DNA from: Pseudomonas gingeri
GTDB lineage: Bacteria; Pseudomonadota; Gammaproteobacteria; Pseudomonadales; Pseudomonadaceae
Length of the DNA stretch: 64,000 nt
Assembly (NCBI RefSeq): GCF_013386115.1
Contig: NZ_JACAOR010000014.1
Coordinates: forward strand, 1 to 64,000
Direction: 5' to 3'
Part shown: one piece after another, positions 47,388 to 55,435 of the stretch
Numbering within the stretch: position 1 is the stretch's first letter
How the letters are laid out: each line of letters starts with the position of its first letter
Notes under the pieces: model-generated
Databases searched by the model: none
Told to the model about the DNA's origin: nothing
The model's input: the letters and a program-made list of their open reading frames with translations, nothing else
Position numbers and translations under genes: made by a program

Positions 47388-48466
47388 AACTGCTCGCGGC
47401 GCTGTGTGCCGTTGCTGTCCTGCCGCTGGCCCAGGCCGCCGACAAGGTGGTGAAGATGTACAACTGGTCCGACTATATCGGCCCGGACACCCTGAAGAAT
47501 TTCGAGCAGGACAGCGGCATCAAGGTCCAGTACGACATCTTCGACACCAACGAAATGCTCGAAGCCAAGCTGCTGTCCGGGCACTCGGGCTATGACCTGG
47601 TGGTGCCGTCAAGCCAGTTCCTCTCCAAGCAGATCCGTGCCGGCGCCTATCAGCCGTTGCAGCGTTCCCTGCTCGGTAACTGGAACCACCTCGACCCACG
47701 ACTGATGAAGCGCCTGGAGGCCGCCGATCCGGGCAATCGCTATGCGGTGCCGTACATGTGGGGCACGGTCGGCATCGGCTACAACGAGGAAAAAGTGCGC
47801 GCGGTGCTGGGCAAGGACGTGGTGCTGGATTCCTGGTCGATGGTCTTCGATCCGAAGAACCTGGAGAAGCTGAAAAGCTGTGGCGTGGCCTTCCTCGATG
47901 CGCCGGTGAAGATCATTCCGCAGGCCATGCTCTACCTCGGGCTGGATCCCAACAGCCTGAAACCCGAGGACTACAAGAAAGCCTCGGCCCTGCTGATGAG
48001 CCTGCGGCCGTCGGTCACCTATTTCAATTCGTCGAAATACACCGCCGACCTGGCCAACGGCGATATCTGCGTGGCCATCGGTTACTCGGGGGATGTGGCG
48101 CAGGCGCGCAGTCGGGCCCATGAAGCCGGGAAGAACGTCGATATCCGCTACCTGATTCCGAAAGAGGGCGTGAACCTGTGGTTCGACATGCTCGCCATTC
48201 CCAAGGACGCCGGCAACGCCGCCGGGGCCAACCAGTTGATCGACTACCTGCTGCGTCCGGAAGTGATCGCCCCGGTCAGCAACTATGTCGGTTATGCCAA
48301 CCCGAACAAGGACGCCACCGCGCTGATGGACCCGAAGGTCAGCGGCGACCCGGGTATCTATCCTGGCGATGACGTCATCAACCATGCCTTTGTATCGGCC
48401 GATCTGCCGGAGAAGATCCAGCGGGTGATCACCCGTGAATGGAGTCGCATCAAGTCCGGTCAATAA
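47375..48466 (+). CDS. Polyamine-type ABC transporter binding protein (PotF/SpuD-like)
   Basis: A 363-residue periplasmic binding protein. The signal peptide spans residues 1-21. The mature part begins DKVVKMYNWSDYIGPDTL, which is the hallmark of PotF/SpuD/SpuE, with FDTNEMLEAKLLSGHSGYDLVVPSS, the acidic and aromatic ligand residues of the polyamine pocket in NWSDYI and YMWGTVGIGYN, and WFDMLAIPKDA in the second lobe. GGAG precedes the ATG. No permease or ATPase is adjacent, so it must use a transporter encoded elsewhere. It precedes the GGT-like gene by 32 bp. Confidence 0.92.
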   Translation: MRSVKLLAALCAVAVLPLAQAADKVVKMYNWSDYIGPDTLKNFEQDSGIKVQYDIFDTNEMLEAKLLSGHSGYDLVVPSSQFLSKQIRAGAYQPLQRSLLGNWNHLDPRLMKRLEAADPGNRYAVPYMWGTVGIGYNEEKVRAVLGKDVVLDSWSMVFDPKNLEKLKSCGVAFLDAPVKIIPQAMLYLGLDPNSLKPEDYKKASALLMSLRPSVTYFNSSKYTADLANGDICVAIGYSGDVAQARSRAHEAGKNVDIRYLIPKEGVNLWFDMLAIPKDAGNAAGANQLIDYLLRPEVIAPVSNYVGYANPNKDATALMDPKVSGDPGIYPGDDVINHAFVSADLPEKIQRVITREWSRIKSGQ

Positions 48467-48498
48467 ACCTGTGAAGGCCCGTTCCGAGAGCGTTTGAC

Positions 48499-50109
48499 AT
48501 GCTGAAATTTTCTGCCCACGAGTACCCTTATCCCTCCCGCCGCCAGAGCGTGTTCGCCCGTCGCGGCATGGTCGCCGCCTCGCAACCGCTGGCCGCCCAG
48601 GCCGGCATTGCGATCATGCAGCGGGGCGGCAACGCCATCGATGCCGCCATCGCCACGGCGGCGGCGTTGACGGTGGTCGAGCCGACCGGTTGCGGCCTCG
48701 GCGGCGATGCCTTTGCGCTGGTCTGGAGCCAGGGCCGGTTGCATGGTCTGAACGGCAACGGCCAGGCTCCGGCAGCCCTGAGCATCGAGGCGGTGCGGGC
48801 CGCCGGTCATGGGCAGATGCCGCTGTATGGCTGGACTCCGGTGACCGTGCCGGGTTGTCCTTCGGCCTGGGCCGAACTGTCGCGGCGCTTCGGCAAGCTG
48901 CCGTTCGCCGAACTGCTGCAACCGGCGATCGATCTGGCACGGGAGGGCTTCCCGCTGTCGCCGGTGGTTGCCCATCAATGGCAGATCGCGCTGGATGAGT
49001 TCGCCCCGCATCGGGACGCCGTCCTGGAGCCCTGGTTCGAGACCTTCCTGATCGACGGGCGGGCGCCCCGCGCCGGAGAAATCTTCCGCAACCCGGCCCA
49101 GGCCGCGACGCTCGAAGAACTGGCCGCCACGGCCTGCGAAAGCCTCTATCGCGGGGCACTGGCACAGCGCCTGGATGCCCATTCCCGTAGCACCGGCGGC
49201 TATCTGCGGGCCACTGACCTGGAGAGCTATCGTGCCCAGTGGGTCGAGCCGATCCATATCAACTACCGCGGTTACGACGTCTGGGAAATCCCGCCGAGCG
49301 GACAGGGCCTGGTCGCCCTGATGGCATTGAAGATCCTCGAAGGTTTCGACTTCGACCATCGCGACAGCCAGCAGACCTGGCATCGCCAGCTGGAGGCGAT
49401 GAAGCTGGCCTACAGCGACGGCCTGCACTACATCACCGACCCCCTGCATATGCGGGTGGCCGTGGCCGACCTGCTCAGCGACGACTACAGTCGCCGACGT
49501 CGCGGGCAGATCGGTGAACAGGCGCAGCCGCCCAGGCCGGGCGACCCCCATGCCAGCGGCACGGTATACCTGGCGACCGCCGACGCCGAAGGCAACATGG
49601 TGTCGTTTATCCAGAGCAACTACCACGGCTTCGGTTCCGGCGTGGTCCTGCCCGACAGCGGCATCGCCTTGCAGAATCGCGGGCAGGAATTCAGCCTCGA
49701 CCCCACGCATGCGAATTGCCTGGCGCCGGGCAAGAAAACCTTCCACACCATCATCCCGGGCTTTCTCAGCCAGGGTCGCGAACCGCTGGGACCGTTTGGC
49801 GTGATGGGTGGCTATATGCAGCCCCAGGGGCATGTGCAGATGGTGATGAACCTGGTGGATTTCGGCCTCAATCCGCAGTCCGCCCTCGATGCACCGCGCT
49901 GGCAATGGCTGGGGGACATGAAGGTGGGGATCGAGCAGGGCGCTTCCCAGGACCTCGCCAGGAGCCTGGCGCGGCGCGGGCATCAGGTGGAAATCGCCTG
50001 CGACCTGACCGACTACGGTCGTGGCCAGATCATCCTGCGCGATCCGCTCAGCGGTGTGCTGTGTGGCGGCACCGAGCCCCGGGCGGACTCGCATATCGCG
50101 GTGTGGTGA
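48499..50109 (+). CDS. Gamma-glutamyltransferase family protein (cytoplasmic)
   Basis: A 536-residue Ntn-hydrolase of the GGT family. The N-terminal half has GMVAASQPLAAQAGIAIMQRGGNAIDAAIA and CGLGGDAFALVW; the autoprocessing threonine is Thr355 in HASGTVYLATADAEGN, and the small subunit carries YGPFGVMGGYMQPQGH-like text (LGPFGVMGGYMQPQGHVQ). There is no signal peptide, unlike classical periplasmic GGT. Context beside a polyamine binding protein and GntR regulator suggests hydrolysis or transfer of a gamma-glutamyl amide, such as a gamma-glutamyl-polyamine, or cleavage of an imported opine or amide. It starts 32 bp after the binding protein gene. Confidence 0.88.
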   Translation: MLKFSAHEYPYPSRRQSVFARRGMVAASQPLAAQAGIAIMQRGGNAIDAAIATAAALTVVEPTGCGLGGDAFALVWSQGRLHGLNGNGQAPAALSIEAVRAAGHGQMPLYGWTPVTVPGCPSAWAELSRRFGKLPFAELLQPAIDLAREGFPLSPVVAHQWQIALDEFAPHRDAVLEPWFETFLIDGRAPRAGEIFRNPAQAATLEELAATACESLYRGALAQRLDAHSRSTGGYLRATDLESYRAQWVEPIHINYRGYDVWEIPPSGQGLVALMALKILEGFDFDHRDSQQTWHRQLEAMKLAYSDGLHYITDPLHMRVAVADLLSDDYSRRRRGQIGEQAQPPRPGDPHASGTVYLATADAEGNMVSFIQSNYHGFGSGVVLPDSGIALQNRGQEFSLDPTHANCLAPGKKTFHTIIPGFLSQGREPLGPFGVMGGYMQPQGHVQMVMNLVDFGLNPQSALDAPRWQWLGDMKVGIEQGASQDLARSLARRGHQVEIACDLTDYGRGQIILRDPLSGVLCGGTEPRADSHIAVW

Positions 50110-50123
50110 GGCGTGGCAACCGA

Positions 50124-52100
50124 TCAGGGGGTACTGATCAGTTGCCGTACACGCCCGGCCAGGTCGTCGAGAGCAAACGGCTTGGCCATCACCTGCATGC
50201 CGGGTGCCAGGTCACCGTCGCCGATCACCGTGCTTTCGGCATAGCCGGTGACGAACAGCACCTTGAGCCCAGGACGCGTGCGCCGGGCCAGTTCCGCCAG
50301 CTGGCGGCCATTCATGCCGCCCGGCAGGCCGACATCGCTGACCAGCAGGTCGATGCGGATCGGCGACTGGAGGATCTTCAATCCCTCCACCCCGTCACTG
50401 GCTTCCAGCACCTTGTAGCCTCGCTCCTCCAGCAATTCGACTTCGAGCATGCGTACCTGCGGTTCATCGTCAACCACCAGCACCGTTTCACCCGCGATGG
50501 CCTGCAAGGCCGGTGGCGGTGAATCGGGCGCCTGGGAGGCATCGGCCTCGGCAAAGTGACGCGGCAGGTAGAGGCGTACCTGGGTCCCGCTGCCGGGTTG
50601 CGAGTTGATCCGTACCTGGCCGCCGGACTGCAGGGCAAAACCGTAGACCATCGACAGTCCCAGGCCGGTTCCGGAACCCAGGGGCTTGGTGGTGAAGAAC
50701 GGGTCGAAGGCCTTGCCCAGGACATCCGCCGACATTCCGCTGCCGCTGTCCGCGACACTCAGGTAGACGTAGCCGCCGGGTGGCAGTTCCAGGGCCAGGG
50801 CCGATGCCGACGTGAGCGTGATGTTCGCGGTTTCGATCACCAGGCGGCCACCGTCGGGCATGGCGTCGCGGGCGTTGATGCACAGGTTGAGCAGGGAGTT
50901 TTCCAGCTGGTTCTGGTCCACCAGGGTGGTCCACAGGCGATCGGACAACGTCGTTTCCAGCTGTATCGACGGACCGACGGTACGTCGTACCAGATCCTCC
51001 ATCTCATTCACCAGATGGTTGATGTTGGTGGCCCGGGAGTCGAGGGTCTGCCGCCGGGAAAAGGCCAGCAGCCGATGGGTCAGGGCCGTGGCCCGGCGCG
51101 CGGCGATCAGTGCGGCATTGATGTAGCGTTCGAGGTTGTTCACCCGGCCCTGGTCGATCCGGGTCTGGAGCATTTCCAGGCTGCCGCTGATACCGGTCAG
51201 CAGGTTGTTGAAGTCATGGGCCAGGCCGCCGGTCAGTTGCCCCACGGCCTCCATCTTCTGGCTCTGGCGCAGTTGCGCCTCGGCCTTGGCCAGGGCGAGG
51301 GCCTGTTCCTTGTCGAGGGTGCAGTCGCGGCCCACGGCATTGATGACCTGGTCGGACGGGCTGGAGGACCAGTTGATCCAGCGATATCCGCCGTCCTTGC
51401 AGCGGAAGCGGTTTTCGAAACGCAGCAGGTTGTGCCCCGAAGCGGACTGGCGGACACCTTCGAGGGTGCGCTCCAGGTCATCCGGATGGATCAGGTCGTA
51501 CAGCGAGCTGCCGAGCAGCTCGGTTTCGATCCAGCCCAGGGTGTCGGTCCAGGCGGGGTTGATGGCGATGATCCGGCCCTCGAAGCTGCAGCGCAGCATG
51601 ATGTCGGAGGACAGGGTCCAGAGCTGGTTGCGATCATCGGTACGCGAGGCGACCTCCTGTTCCAGCGAGGTGTTCAATTGCTTGAGCGCGATTTCCGCCT
51701 GGCGTCGTTCGGTAATGTCGTTGAAGAATACCGCGACCTTGTGTTCGCCAAGGTTACCGACGCGGACCGCGTGCACGGCATACCAGCGTCCCAGCCCCTG
51801 GGCCTGGTTCTCGAAGCGCTGCGGCACACCGGTCAGGGCGACCTCGCCGTAGATATCGAACCAGTGCTGTTCATGGCCGGGGACCAGGTCTCGGATCCAG
51901 CGGCCCTGGACGCCGATCAGCCCGGTCTCGCGCTCGAACGCCGGATTCATGTCGATAAAGCGGTAGTCCACCGCCTTGCCGGCGGCGTCGAATTTCATTT
52001 CGATGGTGCAGAAGCCCGTGTCGACAGCTTCGAACATGGTTCGATAATGCGCTTCTCGTTCGACCAGTTCCTCGAACGTCCGGCTTCCGGAAACTTCCAT
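50124..52100 (-). CDS. PAS-containing hybrid sensor histidine kinase
   Basis: A 658-residue soluble signalling protein. Two PAS domains occupy about residues 15-135 and 160-270. The histidine kinase core has the phosphorylation site His295 in GGLAHDFNNLLTG, followed by the N, G1, F and G2 boxes (LLNLCINARDAMPDGG; VADSGSGMSADVL; FDPFFTTKPLGSGTGLGL). A C-terminal receiver domain has the acceptor Asp589 in LLVSDVGLPGGMNG. No transmembrane segment is present, so it senses an internal signal. It is transcribed alone, convergent with the GGT-like gene. Confidence 0.93.
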   Translation of the reverse strand: MEVSGSRTFEELVEREAHYRTMFEAVDTGFCTIEMKFDAAGKAVDYRFIDMNPAFERETGLIGVQGRWIRDLVPGHEQHWFDIYGEVALTGVPQRFENQAQGLGRWYAVHAVRVGNLGEHKVAVFFNDITERRQAEIALKQLNTSLEQEVASRTDDRNQLWTLSSDIMLRCSFEGRIIAINPAWTDTLGWIETELLGSSLYDLIHPDDLERTLEGVRQSASGHNLLRFENRFRCKDGGYRWINWSSSPSDQVINAVGRDCTLDKEQALALAKAEAQLRQSQKMEAVGQLTGGLAHDFNNLLTGISGSLEMLQTRIDQGRVNNLERYINAALIAARRATALTHRLLAFSRRQTLDSRATNINHLVNEMEDLVRRTVGPSIQLETTLSDRLWTTLVDQNQLENSLLNLCINARDAMPDGGRLVIETANITLTSASALALELPPGGYVYLSVADSGSGMSADVLGKAFDPFFTTKPLGSGTGLGLSMVYGFALQSGGQVRINSQPGSGTQVRLYLPRHFAEADASQAPDSPPPALQAIAGETVLVVDDEPQVRMLEVELLEERGYKVLEASDGVEGLKILQSPIRIDLLVSDVGLPGGMNGRQLAELARRTRPGLKVLFVTGYAESTVIGDGDLAPGMQVMAKPFALDDLAGRVRQLISTP

Positions 52101-52185
52101 AATGACCCCATGCAGGAAATAGCTGAGCGGATGGTATCAGGACACAGCTTGCCGAGGAGTATGACCGTTTGGGTGGACCAGGTGT

Positions 52186-52839
52186 TCAGGGTAGGTCGAT
52201 TTCGACGCTTGTCGGTGAACAACGACGGGCGGTATTGGCAAAGACCTGTTCGATCAGTTGGTCGGCAAACGCGGCGTCCAGGGCTGCGTACGGAATCATC
52301 AGACGGTAGTACACCGCGCCGAACAGCATATCCATCAGCACCTCCAGGTTGATCCCCGGCTCCAGCTCGCCGCGTTCCCGGGCACGGATCAACAGGGCCT
52401 GGCCCTGGACGCGGCGGGGCTCGATCCAGTTTTCCCAGAACGCCCGCCGCAACTGCTCATCCAGTTGCGCGGCCGCCAGCAGGTGGCGCAGCAGTCGACC
52501 GCGCGAACCTTCAAGTGCCTGGATCAGTTCCACCACGGCACGGCGAAAAGTGGCGCTGATCGTCGGCTCCTCGACATAGGCGATAAAGGGCGAGATCTCC
52601 GCCAGGAAGGCGTCCATCAGAACCGCGCCGGCGCTCGGCCAGCGTCGATAGATGGTGGTCTTGGCCACGCCGCTGCGCTGCGCGATCCGCTCGATGGTGG
52701 CCTGGGCGATACCGCCCTCGTGGGCCAGCGCCAACGCCGCCTTGCGCACGGCTTCGGTGGCGTCGCTGCTACGCGGACGGCCGGCGGCGGGTAGGGCGGG
52801 TTCCCTGGCTAGGGGGGCGTCAGTCAATCCGGATTTCAT
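52186..52839 (-). CDS. TetR family regulator
   Basis: A 217-residue TetR-type repressor. The N-terminal HTH reads EGGIAQATIERIAQRSGVAKTTIYRRW after an extended acidic/Pro-rich N-terminus. The C-terminal ligand domain is long and helical. The start at 52839 (ATG) is preferred over a TTG two codons earlier. It is divergent from the LOG gene with a perfect palindrome between them, so it probably represses that gene and itself. Confidence 0.9.
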   Translation of the reverse strand: MKSGLTDAPLAREPALPAAGRPRSSDATEAVRKAALALAHEGGIAQATIERIAQRSGVAKTTIYRRWPSAGAVLMDAFLAEISPFIAYVEEPTISATFRRAVVELIQALEGSRGRLLRHLLAAAQLDEQLRRAFWENWIEPRRVQGQALLIRARERGELEPGINLEVLMDMLFGAVYYRLMIPYAALDAAFADQLIEQVFANTARRCSPTSVEIDLP

Positions 52840-52870
52840 CTTCAAAGCTTCCCGGGAGAGTGCTAGGATT

Positions 52871-52887
52871 CGCTACGCATCGTAGCG
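52871..52887. promoter_or_regulatory. TetR operator CGCTACG-CAT-CGTAGCG
   Basis: A perfect 7-bp inverted repeat with a 3-base centre, 32 bp upstream of the TetR start and 59 bp before the LOG gene start. Size and symmetry are typical for TetR operators. Confidence 0.75.
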
Positions 52888-52945
52888 TATGTGGCGCGGG
52901 CGCGGGTATTCCTTTCACGGTTTCAGTTTTCCAGAGGTAACGAGC

Positions 52946-53524
52946 ATGCGGTTGTGCATCTTTTCCGGTTCCAGCGCGGGGCGTCGGCCCGGCTATATCG
53001 AGGCCGCGCGACAGTTGGGCGACGCGCTGGCGGCTGCCGGCATCGGCCTGGTCTACGGTGGCGCCGCGGTCGGCCTGATGGGGGCGGCGGCGGATGCGGC
53101 GCTGGCCCGGGGCGGCGAGGTCATCGGCGTGATTCCCCATGCCCTGGCCGACAAGGAAATCGCCCACGAAGGCTTGAGCCAGCTGCATATCGTCGGTTCG
53201 ATGCACGAGCGCAAGGCACTGATGGCCGAGCTGTCCGACGGCTTCATCGCGTTGCCGGGCGGCCTCGGCACCCTGGAAGAACTGTTCGAAGTCTGGACCT
53301 GGGCACAGCTGGGGTATCACGACAAGCCTTGTGCTCTGCTGGATATCGAAGGTTTCTACAGCGGGCTGGCGGGCTTTCTCGATCACATCGTCGAGGAGCA
53401 GTTCGTCAAGCCGGTGCACCGCGACATGCTGATCACCGCCCCGGATGTGCCGGCACTGCTGGCGGCGATCCATGCCTACCAGCCGCCCAAGGTCACCAAG
53501 TGGATTGATGAGCAGAACACCTGA
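52946..53524 (+). CDS. LOG family protein (cytokinin riboside monophosphate phosphoribohydrolase type)
   Basis: A 192-residue protein of the LOG family. The signatures are GGAAVGLMGAAADAAL (residues 38-53), MHERKALM at 86-93 and PGGLGTLEELFE at 104-115, the latter holding the active-site residues. Members hydrolyse nucleoside 5'-monophosphates at the N-glycosidic bond; many bacterial ones also have AMP nucleosidase activity. GAGGTAACGAG precedes the start. Regulated by the divergent TetR gene by position. A terminator hairpin follows. Confidence 0.92.
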   Translation: MRLCIFSGSSAGRRPGYIEAARQLGDALAAAGIGLVYGGAAVGLMGAAADAALARGGEVIGVIPHALADKEIAHEGLSQLHIVGSMHERKALMAELSDGFIALPGGLGTLEELFEVWTWAQLGYHDKPCALLDIEGFYSGLAGFLDHIVEEQFVKPVHRDMLITAPDVPALLAAIHAYQPPKVTKWIDEQNT

Positions 53525-53553
53525 GTTTGTGTGATCACGACAGTGAAACGAAC

Positions 53554-53573
53554 GCGGCCTCCGAAGAGGCCGC
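53554..53573 (+). terminator. Hairpin after LOG gene
   Basis: GCGGCCTC-CGAA-GAGGCCGC is a perfect 8-bp stem 30 bp after the LOG stop. No T-tract follows; it may also serve the convergent small gene. Confidence 0.6.
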
Positions 53574-53595
53574 GGGTACTACGCCTGACTGGGTG

Positions 53596-53763
53596 TCAGT
53601 TGCTTTTCGCGTTCAGCTTGCGCAGCTCTTCATAGGTCGCCGACTGGACGAACCAGAAGCCGGAAATGATGCACCACACCAGCGTGCCGCCGATCAGCCC
53701 GCCCAGGCCGGCGAGGAAGCTGCTGCTGAACATGGCGATCAGCCAGATGAAGGCCAGGGCCAT
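53596..53763 (-). CDS. Small membrane protein (55 aa)
   Basis: A 55-residue protein with a hydrophobic N-terminal region, MALAFIWLIAMFSSSF followed by a Gly-rich stretch and a second hydrophobic segment WCIISGFWFVQ, then a charged tail EELRKLNAKSN. GAGG lies 8 bases before the ATG. It has two potential membrane passes. It is convergent with the LOG gene and divergent from the Fae operon. No family is recognised, but the coding pattern and ribosome site support it. Confidence 0.65.
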   Translation of the reverse strand: MALAFIWLIAMFSSSFLAGLGGLIGGTLVWCIISGFWFVQSATYEELRKLNAKSN

Positions 53764-53871
53764 GACAAAACCTCATGCCTCCATGACTTTTAATGGTTAC
53801 AGCCCCCTCGAATCCCGGTGATAAAAAAGCGCAAACACCAGCTCACTCAAAACAACAAAGAGCGTTTGCAC

Positions 53872-54390
53872 ATGACCATCAAAGAACAAGACCTGTACAT
53901 CGGTGAGGGTTTCGAAGGCCCCGGCGTGAACGCCGCCCATATCAATATCCTGATCGGCCCGCGCAACGGTCCGGCCGGCCAGGCGTTCGCCAACAGCCTG
54001 GCATCGCCGAGCCAGGGTCACTGCCCGTTCATGGTGATCGCCCAGCCGAATATCCCGGTCAAGCCGATGACCCTCTATGTCAACAAGGCCGCCATCGGCA
54101 GCGACTTCCACGGCAACGCCACCTGGGGCGCATCCCAGGCCGGGATCGCCAAGGCCGTGCTCGAGGCGCTGCTCGACGGCACCCTGCCGGCCGAAGCCGA
54201 GGACGAATGGGCGATCGTCACCGCCAACTGGGTCAACCCGTCCTGCGATGACCTCGACGCGGTCTACCTGAACAACTACAACGCCTGCCGCACCGCGATC
54301 CGCGCCGCCCTGAACGGCCTGCCGGTACGTGCCCAGCTCGCCGATGTGGTCAACCACGTCGCCAACCCTTTCTACACCCCGAAAGCCTGA
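53872..54390 (+). CDS. fae: Formaldehyde-activating enzyme (Fae) homologue
   Basis: A 172-residue protein of the Fae family (5,6,7,8-tetrahydromethanopterin hydro-lyase). The conserved His23 lies in GVNAAHINILIGP, aligning with the catalytic His of Methylorubrum Fae (GNEVAHIDLIIGP). The segments QGHCPFMVIAQPNIPVKPMTLYVNKA and KAVLEALLDGTLPAEAEDEWAI follow the family. Length is usual. Pseudomonads generally do not make methanopterin and no other methanopterin-pathway gene is visible here, so this may act on a different cofactor or as a formaldehyde/aldehyde-handling protein. It is first in an operon with an AKR and an ALDH. Confidence 0.9.
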   Translation: MTIKEQDLYIGEGFEGPGVNAAHINILIGPRNGPAGQAFANSLASPSQGHCPFMVIAQPNIPVKPMTLYVNKAAIGSDFHGNATWGASQAGIAKAVLEALLDGTLPAEAEDEWAIVTANWVNPSCDDLDAVYLNNYNACRTAIRAALNGLPVRAQLADVVNHVANPFYTPKA

Positions 54391-54400
54391 GGTCCGCGCC

Positions 54401-55435
54401 ATGCAATACATTCGTCTGGGCAACTCCGGCCTGCAAGTCTCCAAGCTCTGCCTCGGCACCATGAACATGGGGACGCCGGACTGGAAACCGTGGATCTTCG
54501 ACGAGAAGAAAAGCGAGCCGATCGTCAAGCATGCGCTGGACAACGGGGTGAACTTCATCGACCTGGCCGACTTCTATTCGGCCGGTGTCGGCGAGGAAGT
54601 GGTCGGGCGCATCCTCAAGCGCCTGACCCGTCGCGAAGACATCGTGGTGACCACCAAGGTCGGCTACGGCACCCGCAGTGGCATCAACGCCAGCGGCCAT
54701 TCGCGCAAGCACATCATGGACAGCATCGACGCCTCGCTCAAGCGCCTGGACATGGACTATGTCGACGTCTTCATGCTGCATTACTTCGACGTCAACACCC
54801 CGGTCGAGGAAACCATGAGCGCCATGAACGATATCGTGCGTTCCGGCAAGGCGCGCTATATCGGCGTCTCGACCATGCTCACCGGGCAACTGGCGAAGAT
54901 CCTCATGGCCTGCGAACGCAATGGCTGGGTCAAGCCGATCAACATGCAACTGCAACTGAACTGCGCCTACCGTGAAGAAGAGCGCGAGATGATTCCGTTC
55001 TGCCGCGACCAGGGCCTCGGCGTGTCGGTGTTCAGCCCGCTGGCCCGCGGCCTGCTGACCGGTGATGCACAGTCGACCCGCAACCAGACCGACTTCTTCA
55101 CCCAGCAGATGTACAGCGACGAAGCCTCGTTCGAGATCGCTCATTCGGTGCAGCGCGTGGCCCGCCGTCGCGGGGTTTCCAACGCACAGATCGCCCAGGC
55201 CTGGGTCGCCAGTCACCCCGGCGTGGATTGCATGCTGGTGGGCGCCGACACCACCGAACAGTTCGACAGTGCCCTGGCGGCCCTGGACACCCGGCTGGAT
55301 GCCGACGAGCTGTATGAGCTGGAACGCAACTACACCCCGTGCGATGTGATCAACGACTACACCGCCGGCAAACGTATCCTGCGCTCGGCCCGTCCGGCCC
55401 AGGAAGCCTTCACCCTGACCGAGGCCGTGGCATGA
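54401..55435 (+). CDS. Aldo/keto reductase
   Basis: A 344-residue NAD(P)H-dependent AKR. The catalytic tetrad is visible as DLADFYSAG (Asp, Tyr), TTKVGYG (Lys) and FMLHYFD (His). The cofactor segment HPGVDCMLVGADTTEQ is near the C-terminus. It starts 10 bp after the Fae gene and overlaps the ALDH start by 4 bp (ATGA), so translation is probably coupled. It reduces an aldehyde or ketone, or oxidises an alcohol, presumably related to the Fae substrate. Confidence 0.93.
   Translation: MQYIRLGNSGLQVSKLCLGTMNMGTPDWKPWIFDEKKSEPIVKHALDNGVNFIDLADFYSAGVGEEVVGRILKRLTRREDIVVTTKVGYGTRSGINASGHSRKHIMDSIDASLKRLDMDYVDVFMLHYFDVNTPVEETMSAMNDIVRSGKARYIGVSTMLTGQLAKILMACERNGWVKPINMQLQLNCAYREEEREMIPFCRDQGLGVSVFSPLARGLLTGDAQSTRNQTDFFTQQMYSDEASFEIAHSVQRVARRRGVSNAQIAQAWVASHPGVDCMLVGADTTEQFDSALAALDTRLDADELYELERNYTPCDVINDYTAGKRILRSARPAQEAFTLTEAVA

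Noticed and set aside
48460..50094. A 544-codon antisense frame
   Set aside because: It mirrors the GGT-like gene and shows no domain of its own.
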